Below are positions 23,820 to 34,889 of a DNA stretch of 64,000 nucleotides, piece after piece. This DNA is from Cladorhizidae sp. MBARI D1340-BT2. Its lineage: Eukaryota > Porifera > Demospongiae > Poecilosclerida > Cladorhizidae. Positions within the stretch are counted from its first letter, which is position 1, and every line of letters begins with the position of its first letter. The stretch spans positions 19,190,430-19,254,429 of the forward strand of contig JAQNBH010000002.1 in NCBI GenBank assembly GCA_028752905.1, read 5' to 3'. The position numbers and the translations under genes are program-made. A model generated the notes under the pieces. That model made no database searches. It saw only the letters and a program-made list of their open reading frames with translations, and was not told the origin of the DNA.

Positions 23820-25200
23820 CTAGCAGCTACATAGAGGCATAAAGGCAGCAGTTACAGGCACAAACCCAGCAGTTACAGGCACAAACCCAGCAGTTACAGG
23901 CACAAACCCAGCAGTTACAGGCATAGACCGAGCAGCTACAGGCACATACCCAGCAGTTACAGGCACAAACCCAGCAGTTACAGGCACAAACCCAGCAGTT
24001 ACAGGCATAGACCGAGCAGCTACAGGCACAAACCCAGCAGTTACAGGCACAAACCCAGCAGTTACAGGCACAAACCCAGCAGTTACAGGCACAAACCCAG
24101 CAGTTACAGGCAAAAACCCAGCAGTTACAGGCATAGACCGAGCAGCTACAGGCACAAACCCAGCAGTTACAGGCACAAACCCAGTAGTTACAGGCACAAA
24201 CCCAGCAGTTACAGGCACAAACCCAGCAGTTACAGGCATAGACCGAGCAGCTACAGGCACAAACCCAGCAGTTACAGGCACAAACCCAGCAGTTACAGGC
24301 ACAAACCCAACAGTTACAGGCATAGACCGAGCACAAACCCAGCAGTTACAGGCACAAACCCAGCAGTTACAGGCACAAACCCAGCAGTTACAGGCATAGA
24401 CCGAGCAGCTACAGGCACATACCCAGCAGTTACAGGCACAAACCCAGCAGTTACAGGCACAAACCCAGCAGTTACAGGCATAGACCGAGCAGCTACAGGC
24501 ACAAACCCAGCAGTTACAGGCACAAACCCAGCAGTTACAAGCACAAACCCAGCAGTTACAGGCACAAACCCAGCAGTTACAGGCAAAAACCCAGCAGTTA
24601 CAGGCATAGACCGAGCAGCTACAGGCACAAACCCAGCAGTTACAGGCACAAACCCAGTAGTTACAGGCACAAACCCAGCAGTTACAGGCACAAACCCAGC
24701 AGTTACAGGCATAGACCGAGCAGCTACAGGCACAAACCCAGCAGTTACAGGCACAAACCCAGCAGTTACAGGCACAAACCTAACAGTTACAGGCATAGAC
24801 CGAGCACAAACCCAGCAGTTACAGGCACAAACCCAGCAGTTAGAGGCATAGACCGAGCAGCTACAGGTACAACACAGCAGCTTCAGGCACAGCCAGTAGA
24901 TACAGGCACAAACTCAGCAGCAGGCACAAACACAACAGCTACAGGCACAGACCCGGCAGCTACAGTCACAAACCCAGCAGCTACAGGAACAAACCAGCAC
25001 AGACCCTGCAGCGCACAAACTCAGTAGCTACAGGTACAGATCCAGCAGCAGACCCAGCAGCACACAAATCCAGCAGCTACAGGTACAGAACCAGCAGCAC
25101 ACAAACCCAGCAGCAACGGGCATAACCTCAGCAGCTACAGGTACAGAACCAGCAGCACACAAACCCAGCAGCAATGGACACCAACCCAGTAGCTACAGGC
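23820..25200. repeat. 21-bp minisatellite with 473-bp higher-order repeat
   Basis: Tandem 21-bp units (GCACAAACCCAGCAGTTACA plus one base) interspersed with a variant containing CATAGACCGAGCAGCTACAG. Two near-identical higher-order blocks are offset by 473 bp: the shortened unit recurs at 24331 and 24804, and the GGCACATACC variant at 23941 and 24414. After about 24850 the array degrades into imperfect units up to 25200. On the minus strand it stays open as PVTAGFV heptapeptides because 21 is a multiple of three; I do not regard this as a gene. Confidence 0.9.
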
Positions 25201-25569
25201 ACAAACATATCACTGTTCAGCACAACTCATTGGTTTAACTATATAGAGCTATAATAGGATGGACCCTATTTGACTCCTCTCATTGGTCATTCAGGTGCTT
25301 GGAGATGACATAATACAGTACTTATGGCTCAGCTTAGGGCAATATAACCTAGTTCATATAGAGTAAACAACCAATTATCAACCAGCATCAATTATCAACG
25401 CATCAATTATCACCCAGTCAAATATCCGAAAGTGCGCGGATGAAAGCGGGAGTGTTGGTGTGAAGAAGCGTGAGAGAGTTTGTTTGTAGGCTCTATTTGC
25501 ACTGAGGTAAGTCTCTTCAGTGATTTATGGAGCTAGCTCTTCTACCCTTTCATTTCATCTATACCTTGG

Positions 25570-26187
25570 ATGGGTGTGAGAAAATGCTTGTCTAGGCGAA
25601 AATCTCAACCATCACCATCATCATCTAGCAACCCAGCTCCTAGGCCATTAGTAAAGCGAAAACAATGGACTGACCAGCAAATGGAAGCAGCAATGAAGGC
25701 AGCTGAAGGAGGCCAAGGGATACATAAAGCAGCTGGTGATCATGGGGTCCCTGTGTCCACTTTGCAGAATCGAGTAAGTGGCAGAGTAAAACATGGTGAC
25801 AAACCTGGGCCTAGGCCATACCTATGTTGCCAGGAGGGACATGAACTTGGCTCCTTTTTTAAGCAGTGTGCAACTGTAGGCTATGGTAAAAACAAGAAAG
25901 GATGTCATGCATATAGCAGAGTATGTTGCCAGAGATAAGGGTTTGCTGAAAAAAGATTGCATTACTCAGGGGTGGTAATAGATTTATTGAGCGTCAAGGT
26001 CTAATATTGTTGCTAAGACTGGGTCTATATATGCAGTCTATATATGCAGTCTGGCAAGAAGGGGCAAGTTACAGTGATAGCTTGTTCTAGTGCAGTTGGT
26101 CAAACAATTCCGCCAATGATGATTTTTGGTGCTCGAAATCTCAACTATGCATGGACGAAAGTAGAGGTTCCGGGAACTCGGTATGGG
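25570..26187 (+). pseudogene. pogo-like transposase, N-terminal part
   Basis: An ATG at 25570 opens a Ser/Pro-rich leader, then a helix-turn-helix of the Psq/CENP-B N type (KRKQWTDQQMEAAMKAAEGG, then VPVSTLQNRVSG). Frames then shift (near 25880 and 25968) through a second DNA-binding part (DVMHIAEYVARDKG, NRFIERQGL). Between about 26030 and 26050 the sequence jumps to the DDE domain (KKGQVTVIACSSAVGQTIPP, MMIFGARNLNYAW), losing the first catalytic Asp. A direct repeat TATATATGCAGTC marks the deletion point. The frame then reads VPGTRYG and is cut by the TTAA at 26188; the downstream half resumes at 30311 with LSDNGW. Confidence 0.8.
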
Positions 26188-26193
26188 TTAACC

Positions 26194-28302
26194 TAGAGTC
26201 CCTGGAATTCGATGTTGAAAGTGGTAGTCTTATCGGGGAAGTCACACTTCCACATCATGATGGAACTGCTACCCATGCATTGGTTTTTATGCTGGGTGGC
26301 ATCACCACTAGGTGGAAACAAGCAGTGGCTTATAATTTTACTGGAAATTCTACCAACGGAGCTGTCACAGAGGAAATAATATTAGACATTTTGAAGGAGG
26401 CACACGGCATAGGTCTTAATGTGAAAGTTGTGACGAGTGATATGGGTGCTTCAAACAGAGCCATGTGGCGAAGTTTTGGTGTCGAATGTGATCGCACAAG
26501 ATGTATCAACACGGTTGAACACCCACTAGTGGCAGGAAAATATCTTGCCCATTTGATGAAGAACATTAAAGCCTCATTTACAAACCATGATACTGTTACT
26601 TCTCTCTGTTGACACTGTTGAAAAGCACAATCTTGACACACCAATGCTGCAAAAAGACCATTTTATTCAGCTTGTTGAGTTTCAAGAAGCTGGCCCCAAA
26701 AATCACAGAAAAGGCATTGAATGCCAAGCATTTTAACAAAATGAAAGTGTGAAACGCCACAAGTGTTATTAGTCATGATGTCAGCTGTGCTCTGAAATAT
26801 ATGGTGGAAGAAGAAGGCAAGAGTCCTAATTTATTGACAACGGCTTGGTTAACAGAGGTTCTAAGCTACTGGTTTGCACTCATGACTAGCAGAAGTCCAC
26901 TCACTGCTCTAAGTCTAATGAACCCTGTCAAGTTTAGTGAGGCCAATAACTTCCTTCAGGGTGTTGTTGAAATTTTTCGAGATCTTCGTGTAGGTAAGAG
27001 AGGTGAATGGAAACCCATTCAAACAGGTCTTATCTTGTCTACTATTTCTGTCATTGATATAGCTAAGGAGTTTTTAGTGGACGGATTTGTTTGTTTTCTC
27101 ACATCTAGACTTGGACAAAATTGTCTGGAAAACCTATTTTCTCTCATCAGAGTCAGAAAGCCAATTCCTTCACCTCTTGAGTTTCGTTATGCCCTCAAAT
27201 ATGTGTCTGTTGCACAACTCTTGACATTAGCTTGCTCTGGAAATTACCAGAAAGATGATGGGCAATACCTTGCAGATTTTATTGGACAGCCAGTAAAAAT
27301 GCCTGCTGAACCGGAAACAGCAGAATGTCCAATCTTTTCAGACTGCACTTCTCCTGATGATCTTTCACAGGCTGAGCTCAACAGTTTGTACAATGTTGCT
27401 GGATATTGTGTAAAAAGTGTACACACATGCGAGAAAACCTGTGAGCTCTGTATAAAGAAGGCACTCAAAGAATCCAGTGATGCCAACCACCCAGCTTCAG
27501 CTCTAACTCTGTTGAAGGAATATCAAGTAGGGTGTCTCACCCATGTATCATCTGATGTATTTGATATGTTTATGCAGGTTGAAATGATATTTCGCTCCAT
27601 GGAGAAGGAATTATTGGTTGTGCATAATGTGAAGAAAATGCTTTTGGAAAAGGCCGAGTTTCAAGTTGCAAACATTCACCTGCCAAATTGCCATAAATTG
27701 AAAACAAAACTTTTGTCCAAATTTATCAACACCAGGTTACATTTTTACTGCAAAAAGAAGAACATGGCACGTATGCAAGGAAGCAAGCTCGGGTGTGAGA
27801 TGAGCAGTAAAAGTATGGCCTTGAGAAAACTTGTGGAAAATATGGCTTAACTTGTTTGTGTTTTTCCCCCCTTAATTCTTTAAATCAAATTTCTGTATAT
27901 ATATAATTATGATGAAAAACCAACTATTATTTATTACACATAATAGTGAAATATTAACAGTGAAATATAACAAGATCAAATAATGGCCCTAGATCTACAA
28001 GGTCCCATGAGAAGTCAAGTCTCAGTGCTTGGCAAGGGCACTAATAAAATAGTGTTAGAGCAGAGCTATCAAATGTCTGTTGTTTGGCCATTCCAGTTGA
28101 TCCTTAGCATAGAAAATTGCTTGTGAACAAGTTATTGCTAGCTTCCCAGCGTCTAATACAATAATGTAATTTTACTGAGTTGCTGCTTCCATACAGAATG
28201 TCACTTCTCTCTCAAGAAGTCTAGCACGCACCGTCAATTTTTTGGGTCCAAAATGGCGGCCACCGCTCAGTTGGCACTACTCTTATATATACAGGGACTC
28301 TA
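26194..28302 (+). mobile_element. P element (THAP9-like family), 5'-deleted
   Basis: The termini are TAGAGTCCCTG (26194-26204) and its reverse complement CAGGGACTCTA (28292-28302). An 8-bp direct duplication GGTTAACC flanks the element (26186-26193 and 28303-28310), the duplication length expected for P elements. The element spans 2109 bp. The left TIR is followed almost at once by the transposase core, so the THAP DNA-binding region and 5' UTR have been deleted. The duplication covers the last GG of pogo, the TTAA and the first CC of the piggyBac end, so this was the latest insertion of the three. Confidence 0.85.
26205..27850 (+). pseudogene. P-element transposase (THAP9-like), broken
   Basis: The first open part (to 26612) reads SGSLIGEVTLPHHDGTATHA, LVFMLGGITTRWKQAVAY and VVTSDMGASNRAMW; the last has the second catalytic Asp of the RNase-H-like fold. 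Two frame changes follow between 26590 and 26720, and a TGA precedes VISHDVSCALKYM. From there to 27850 the frame is open, with SRLGQNCLENLFSLIR, the conserved motif with the catalytic Glu, and a Cys-rich C-terminal segment (CEKTCELC). The N-terminal THAP zinc finger is absent. The copy cannot encode an active enzyme. The long open 3' part (about 360 codons) suggests fairly recent loss. Confidence 0.85.
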
Positions 28303-28308
28303 GGTTAA

Positions 28309-30310
28309 CCCACTCACTGTCACAAGCGCAAAAAGTTGTTTTATCAAATAAAAAAACCCATAAAAAATCGTTTTACATTCTTCCCCTACGAATATAAACG
28401 CAATTGACGTTCGGTAACTAGGGTAGTAATATTGAAAAGTCGGACCTATTCAGAATTTCAAATAGCGACTGTCCTTGGATAAAGTTATTTCTCAGGTTTA
28501 GGGCGACGATTTTGGACTTTCTGAGGATGAAAGCAGTGATCAAGAAGGAGATGGCATCTCATCCTACCTTGGCCAGAGCCGTGTTGACCCTGAAGCTCTG
28601 CTATCGCTTGGCATAATAGTTGCTGATGACCTACCTTCAAGCGCTTTCACTCGAGGTGACGATCTAGATGGAGATGAGAATACCACCGATGAAGAAGGTA
28701 TTTACAGTCAGTTTAGCTACAGTTTAGCTATAGCTAGTTTTGTTGTTAGCAAAGCAGAGCATGGAACTACAATGCTCTTTTAGTTTCCTTGTTTCGGTAG
28801 ACCGCGGTAAAATTATTATTTGATGCCAATTTCTTTCATCCCCTTCAGGTTTGATGCATGAAGCGATGGATTGGGCAGCTGACAGAGCTTCATCAACTCT
28901 GACACAATCTATTGTTGCTAGCCCTCCTATTGCTGTGATGGCTGCTTCATCACCTTCTCCATTGTTCCTACCAGTATCTGCAACTGTAGGTTGTAACATC
29001 TGCATCAGGTTCTATGACTTATGTGACGTCTGTAGTCACTCCTATACTATTTCCATCATCATTATTGTATGTTCCATCATCATGCCCTCCTTTATTTTTA
29101 CCCTCACACTGTGTCCTCTTCTAGTGAAGTATGCACTCCTTCATGACCAGTTGTTCAGCTTAGTCATAGCAGTAGGAGTGTTCGTCATGCTCGAGTTTTT
29201 CAGAGTAGTGGTAGTGAAATAGCTTCTAGTGCTTCAAGTTCTGCTCTGCCTTTAGCTAGTCCTCTCTTTCTTTCTGGGACTTCACCTACCAGCATTTCTT
29301 TAGCTCCGTCTCTTGCTTCTTCTACTGTTTCCTCACCTAGTACCTTTGATAGTCCCTCCTCTAATTCTCCAGAAGAGGGTGTTTGCATATATGGTTGAGG
29401 CATGCATTCTGAACAGCTATGTTCTAGACTCGCATGTCCTCGGAGCAGATCACCTTGCCAGGGGTTACAGGAAGAGAGATTTTTTGACCTTCCGGTTGGA
29501 GCTAGCTAAGAAACTAGTGGTATGCTTCTGCTCACGTCAGCGTACTGGCCGCCCTTGCTCAGTTCATAACGAGCATCTAGACCGGCTGAACACCACGCTT
29601 GGGCATTGGTCAGCACTAACTGAAAAACAGCAGAGGTGTGTTGTCTGTGTAGCAGTTGGAAACATGTCTGGAATCTCAAACCGCCATGAGATCACTTATT
29701 TGCAAAGTACTACTGTGTGTCACAAAGAGGGACTGTTTTTTCAAGTACCACACCATTGTAGACTTCACCAAGTAGTTTCCTAGTTTTTGCTTCACTTTTT
29801 TTAAATTTTACTTTCTATTGTATTTCCATTTTTCTATCTGTTCTATGTGTATCCTAGATGGCTGTTGTTTTGTATATGCATGTTTTTTGTTGCAATTGTT
29901 GTCCTGTAATGGGAAGATGTAATAAATAATTGTTCATACAACACCAACATGATAACAATATCTTCATCAGAAAATGAAAATAAATATTAAAAAATGAAAA
30001 ATATATGTTATGCAAGTTTTGTGAATACAATGAGTGTGTGCATATATATATATAATATATAATCACATGTTGCATTGTCTAGCATCGTCAGAAGTAAGAG
30101 CTTTCATTAGGCTGTAATTACATAATGATATTCATCATTTGTGGTCATTGCTTAGCAACCTAAAGTTGACCACAATGTTTGTCGACACCAATGCTATCCC
30201 ATCAACCATGGTTGCTAGGGACTTTAGTGCATTCCTGATTTAATATTGATTTTTATTTGCACCCGAGTCCGATTTAAAAAAAATGCTGCCTAAACCCGAC
30301 GGTGAATGGG
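28309..30310 (+). mobile_element. piggyBac-type element (copy d), catalytic core deleted
   Basis: Flanked by TTAA at 28305-28308 and 30311-30314. The left end is CCCACTCACTGTCACAAGCG and the right end, read inward, is CCCATTCACCGTCGGGTTTA. The element is 2002 bp. It keeps exons 1 and 2, a Ser-rich linker, and the C-terminal cysteine-rich part; the DDD catalytic core is missing. The 3' subterminal block (about 30130-30235) matches copies b and f. Excision of this element plus the P element restores the pogo reading frame exactly at TTAA. Confidence 0.9.
28498..29783 (+). pseudogene. piggyBac copy d transposase, N-terminus fused to C-terminus
   Basis: Exon 1 (to 28697) reads GDDFGLSEDESSDQEGDGIS then SYLGQSRVDPEALLSLG; its start codon region contains a TAG. 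Intron 28698-28848 (151 bp). Exon 2 begins GLMHEAMDWAADRASS, in phase 1, and passes through stops into a Ser-rich linker (about 29150-29370). The sequence then jumps, at about 29376, to the C-terminal region in another frame (VFAYMVEACILNSYVLDSH...), with KRDFLTFRLELAKK and a CVVC pair of the C-terminal zinc-binding domain. The three catalytic Asp motifs are deleted. It is a non-autonomous derivative. Confidence 0.8.
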
Positions 30311-31944
30311 TTAAGTGACAATGGCTGGATCAATACGAACTTATTCGAAGGATGGTTGGTCGAACACTTCCTTCAATTTACAGTTCCTGGGTGCCCCCTT
30401 TTGTTGCTTCTCGATGGGCATAGCACACATTATCAGCCTGATGTAGTTCGATTTGCAAGGGAACATGTGCTATGTTTACCTCCCCATACCACCCACGAAT
30501 CTCAGCCACTGGATTGTGGTGTTTTCAAGCCCTTCAAGAGCAAGTGCACTGAAGTGTGTCATCAATATTTCCATAAGGACCCTGAGAAAGTGATAACAAG
30601 ATTCAATTTCAATATGTTGTTCTCCCAAGCATGGTTGAAGTCGCTTATTCCTTCAAACATCATTGCCGGTTTTAAGACTTGTGGAGTGTACGTACCCATA
30701 CAATCTATCTGCCATTTCAGTTCCAGACAATGACAACACTAGCAGTGAGAAAAATTGTGATCAATCTGATAAGGGGGGCAGCGGAGACGAGGGAACAAGT
30801 GGAGATGGGGGAAGTAGTGGAGATGAGGCAGGAAGTGGAGATAGGGGAGGTGGGTGGAGATATTAGACAACCATCCATTGAGAGAGGGCCATCTGGTGCG
30901 GGAGGGCATGGACAACAGTGTGGTGAGGGAGGGAGTGAACTGCAGCCTGGTGAGGAATGGAGTGGACAGCATCCTGGTGAGGAATGGGATTGGGGAGGTT
31001 CTGCTGAGGGAGGAGGTGCTAGAGCTGGACGTGGTGGAGCATGTGGGTCAGCAGTTCCTTTTGAAAGTAGTGTGCAGTCGGGTGCTGTGGGAAGTGGGGG
31101 GACATCAATGTTTGGATCCTTCACACACGACAGGCAGTGCTTCAGGATGATGTATGTCAAGCCAATGGACGTAACATGGATCAATAGAGAGATTGTATCC
31201 CCTTGTACCGACATTGAAAGAGATCTAACTGCTCATACATCTCTCCATTATGTACTGTTCTAGTACTCCAGAGGTTACTCCAAAACCTAGTTCAGAGGCA
31301 AGATGCACAGTGCAAAGGACTCTTCAAGAGAAATGAGTGTAGTGTCAAAATACTTGGTTATTCCTGTAGAATCGACTCCAAAACGTGCCGCAAGCAGTTT
31401 TCCACGTGCCAAACTCTTAACTAGTGAAGATTCACTACAGACACTTGAAGAAAAAGAAAAGAAGAAGCAAGATGAATTGGAAATGAAGGCAAAACGGAAG
31501 AAAGAAAGGGAAGAGAAAAAGAAACTAAGGGATGAGGAGTCGAAGAAGAAAGCAGAGAATAGAATCCTAAGAGAACAAGAATGAGTAAAGAAAGCAGAAC
31601 TGAAGGAAGAAACAAAGAAGAAAAGAGAAGTGAAGAGGAAGTGTGAGGAAGAAACAGGAAGGAGAAAAGAAGTGAAGAGAAAGCGACAGTGCATCAAAAT
31701 GCACCCCACGCCAGCCACAGAGAGTAAAGCAGGTCAGCAAAGGGAAATTGACACCCATATCTGCTGTACATGCAATGGCTCATATGAGCAAGATGTCATT
31801 GAGGGGAATGGTGCAGATTGGCTGGCATGTGCGTGTGGGAACGGGCTCCATGAAGATTGTGTGGATGATTGCATAAGAGATGAAGATGGAAAGGATTGCA
31901 TTTTCCTATTCTGTTTGGATGATCTAGCTACAAAGTTTGCGTGA
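30311..31944 (+). pseudogene. pogo-like transposase, C-terminal part with PHD-like finger
   Basis: From 30311 the frame resumes LSDNGWINTNLFEGW and contains LLLLDGHSTHYQPDVVRFA (second Asp) and ESQPLDCGVFKPFK (third Asp), spaced DD32D as in pogo transposases. A frame change near 30690 leads to a Gly/Ser/Asp-rich acidic linker, then another leads to VSKYLV, a Lys/Glu coiled coil (about 31440-31690, one TGA at 31582-31584) and a C-terminal CCTCNGSYEQ, CACGNGLHEDC segment. The Cys/His spacing is that of a PHD-type zinc finger. Catalysis is impossible because the first Asp is deleted in the 5' part. Confidence 0.8.
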
Positions 31945-32154
31945 CAGTTTCAACATTTCCTACATTTCCTGCACAAACACATGTCCTCATACTTGGACAA
32001 CAATATTGTTATTAAATACTGCAATGCAAGATGCAAATGTGGTAAAGGTTAACCTTCTACAAAATTGCTTAGGAGGGGGGAAATCTCAGTGAGTGATAAT
32101 TGATGCACATAATATTAACGAATGATTGATAATTGATGCCCATGATTGATAACC

Positions 32155-33639
32155 GGTTTTCAGTGAGCACCATAGTCAGTACTGTGGTTCTGTTTTGGAA
32201 TATGATAATTGGAATGAGACTACACCAGTTCACTGTTAAATGGTTGATGGAGCTCCTGGTCTGGAATGATGTCTTTCAGCACAATCTGCAAGTAAGATAT
32301 AGCATATCAAAACCTGGGTGATAATAATTTATTGGTTGCTTACGCCAATAGTAGAATTTTTATAATATTGATATATATATAATTATATATATTGCACACC
32401 ATTCTTCATAGAATTTCATAAGCAACAGCTCAAGAAGACACACCCTTTCTAACATTTCAGGAGTTGATTTAGTAGTGGGTGACTAATTGGACCTGAGAAT
32501 GGAATATATAGAAGTAAATCAAAGATGCAACCAACAATTAATAACCAGGGGCTGCATCCCCTAGTTCGATGATGATGTTTTAAAGTTTGTTTGATTTTAC
32601 TTATTTTACAGCTTGGAAATGCACTAAGTTTGGACATTGCACAAACTATTGCACTGCAACATAACACCCATTTTGTTTTACTTTTACTGTAGGATGCATA
32701 CTCAACCTTGTCAGACTATAACTTGCTGCATGGCAAATGTGCAGGTACCTGCTTGTGTCTAAGGCTGGCTCACAATATGATGCTTGGTTATCATAATCAT
32801 ATCACATCATCATATTGTGGTTCACAACATAACATAATGAAGCAATCTTGAACTTCGACCTGCACTTCACCATTAATATATAGACTGCAGCAATTACAGA
32901 TCCAGCTGCAGTATATAGATATTATGACGGTGGTGGACGAGAAGTTGTTGCTATAGATATCATTAGGAGGTAGGGTTATTGCAATATCATAGTATACTAG
33001 TATTTATTAACCTGGTCATGTGACCAGGCCAGGTATAATCCCAAATATCAATTAATATTGGCAATGGATGCCTTAAATGTTAGTTGTTAAGCAAATACTC
33101 CCGCTCAACCACCTACTGGGATCGGTCTTAGCATTCACGCAACTGTTATGCAACCATTTGTAATCCCCTTCTCAAAATCATTCGACACTTTTTTCTGCTT
33201 TCATGATGGATGATCTCCTCTGTGCATCAGATAATGCAGCAGGTCATCTCAGAATTGGCAAATAAGAAATAATTCCCGAGGCACATGACCCCACCCCCAG
33301 TCTCACTAGCCATACACACTTATGTGCATCCACACACAATGAAAATGGATCTCTTGAGATGTTCTTGAGCATTAATTTTGTTTAATTTTCCTCGCATTTT
33401 TTTATGATATAATGTGTGCAATTACTATAATTATCCACAAGTTTGGAAGACAAACACTAACATGTTTTATCCAAGAGAATATGTATAGTGCAACAGCCCA
33501 CCCACATGGATGGTTTCACACAGAAAGAACCTAGTGGAACAATCCTCCCGCCATAGATTAGTTCACAGAGAAGTGTTCTAGTTAGACTATCCTCCTTCAT
33601 AAATAGCTTAACACAAGATACCACCTTTACCTATAGTCA
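32155..33639. other. Non-coding; no supported gene
   Basis: AT-rich, with a TA-rich tract near 32375-32395. No domain-bearing frame or repeat partner found. Confidence 0.45.
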
Positions 33640-33840
33640 AGTTTCATGGGGTACGACCTTTCCTTAGTAGCCAGTCTATAGCCTCATGTATGGAGGTACG
33701 ATCTTTCCTTATAGTAGCCACAGTCTATAGCCTCATGTATCGAGGTACGACCTTTACCTATAGTAACCTCTTTCTAGCCTCATGCATGTAGGTATGACCT
33801 TTACTAATTGTACCCACTGCAAGCCTCAAGTATGGAGCTG
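33640..33840. repeat. 46-bp minisatellite, locus 4 (opposite strand)
   Basis: Four or five degenerate units in reverse orientation (TATAGTAGCCACAGTCTATA, GCCTCATGTATCGAGGTACG). Confidence 0.75.
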
Positions 33841-34449
33841 TTTAGAGCTAGAATAACAAGGTACCTATTCCATTGGGTTAGCCTGTATGGAATACAAACA
33901 CTTGATGATGCACTAATTTTGTAAAACTTAATCTTTGTGCATGTCTTGTTTACCCTCAGAACTATATATAGACTTATGGAACATGTGTCTTCCGTGCTAT
34001 AATGAAACATTTTCAGCTGGAGATTGCCCTGAGACCACAGCCTGTTCATTATATTCCAGGAAATGATGTTGCCTGTTTCCCATGTAGGTCATTTCCCAAT
34101 TATCATACATCAAGATTGGGATGCACTTGATCTGATATTTTGAAGTGGATCAGAGTGGCATTATTTGCAAATATGGTCAAACTATTATTGCTGTTAAGTT
34201 GCCTTTCTGTTGCCTGTTCTGCAAACATGGTAAACATACATTGAGTTTGAGATAAACGTAAATGCAAAGTGCTCTGTATGTTTCTTCAATTGGCCAATCT
34301 TTATGCATTGTACGTATGATGGGTTACAATGCAACGCCAATTGGTTTTAAACCTGTTCTGTACAATACTTCAATTCCCAACAGGAACACTCCAGATTAAA
34401 GATATTATCAACTAACTCACTGCATATGCAAATCAAGCAATCCATCTTA
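33841..34449. other. Non-coding; short CpG-bearing segment near 34300-34350
   Basis: GCATTGTACGTATGATGGG at about 34307 resembles GCATTGTACGCATGACGG at 16742. Otherwise featureless. Confidence 0.4.
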
Positions 34450-34682
34450 TTATAGAGTAACCACCAACCAAACCACATGCCCAGTCAGAATCACTTGGAC
34501 CACAGGCAGAGCAGGTCCAAGCACCAGTGCGCACGCGCACACACACAGTATAGACAAACTCCAAGCAAGTACATACTGCATCTCCACACTCAACTCATGA
34601 TCTGATATCTCAGTTCCAGAAGCAGAGGATTCCAGTGCTTGCTTGTCTTGTTGGAATGTTGTCAACCAATCACACATTGTGG
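34450..34682. repeat. Dispersed repeat R2, copy 2 (left half)
   Basis: Homologous to 2290-2610. Continues at 38770-38830 after the LTR element. Confidence 0.75.
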
Positions 34683-34885
34683 TGTCACTATTATAGCTGA
34701 TGCAAGTACTGTATCGTTACTTGGGTGGCTATCTTATAAAGGTATTATTGGATAATTAACGACAGAGAAAGACCAACAACAGAATCAATAACAGTATCAA
34801 TAATGCCTCACTCTCAGTCTCTAGAAAGCTCTACAATGTCACGTGGTCCAGTCCGGTAGGGGACGTCAGATATAGAACCACTACA
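34683..34885 (-). repeat. 3' LTR of G2
   Basis: 203 bp. Matches 38574-38769 nearly base for base (shared GGTATTATTGGATAATTAAC and GCCTCACTCTCAGTCTCTAG), with a few substitutions and small indels. Confidence 0.9.
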
Positions 34886-34889
34886 GGTC

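Larger units (their letters stand above)
25371..32154 (+). mobile_element. pogo/Tigger-like DNA transposon, interrupted
   Basis: Left end: CCAATTATCAACCAGCATC followed by further ATCAATTATCA units to about 25414. The right end (about 32095-32154), read inward, is GGTTATCAATCATGGGCATC plus the same ATCAATTATCA units, giving inverted ends with subterminal repeats. The transposase pieces lie at 25570-26187 and 30314-31944. Between them, at a TTAA, lie a P element and a piggyBac element (26188-30310). Without these inserts the element is about 2.7 kb, the usual size for this group. The exact terminal bases and the TA duplication are not certain. Confidence 0.75.

Noticed and set aside
23820..24803. 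Two long minus-strand open frames of PVTAGFV repeats as a repetitive structural protein gene
   Set aside because: The 21-bp unit keeps all phases nearly stop-free; a second frame is just as open, there is no signal peptide or splice context, and the ends coincide with repeat block edges.
26188..28308. TTAA target duplication for the P element
   Set aside because: TTAA does flank the CCTAGAGTCCCTG ends, but moving the boundary two bases inward gives an exact 8-bp duplication GGTTAACC, which fits the P family and the insertion order.
30717..31214. 165-codon minus-strand open frame rich in Ser/Pro
   Set aside because: Antisense shadow of the Gly/Ser/Asp-rich linker of the pogo-like transposase.
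31287..31718. Minus-strand hydrophobic Phe/Ser-rich frame as membrane protein
   Set aside because: Antisense of the Lys/Glu coiled coil of the pogo-like transposase.
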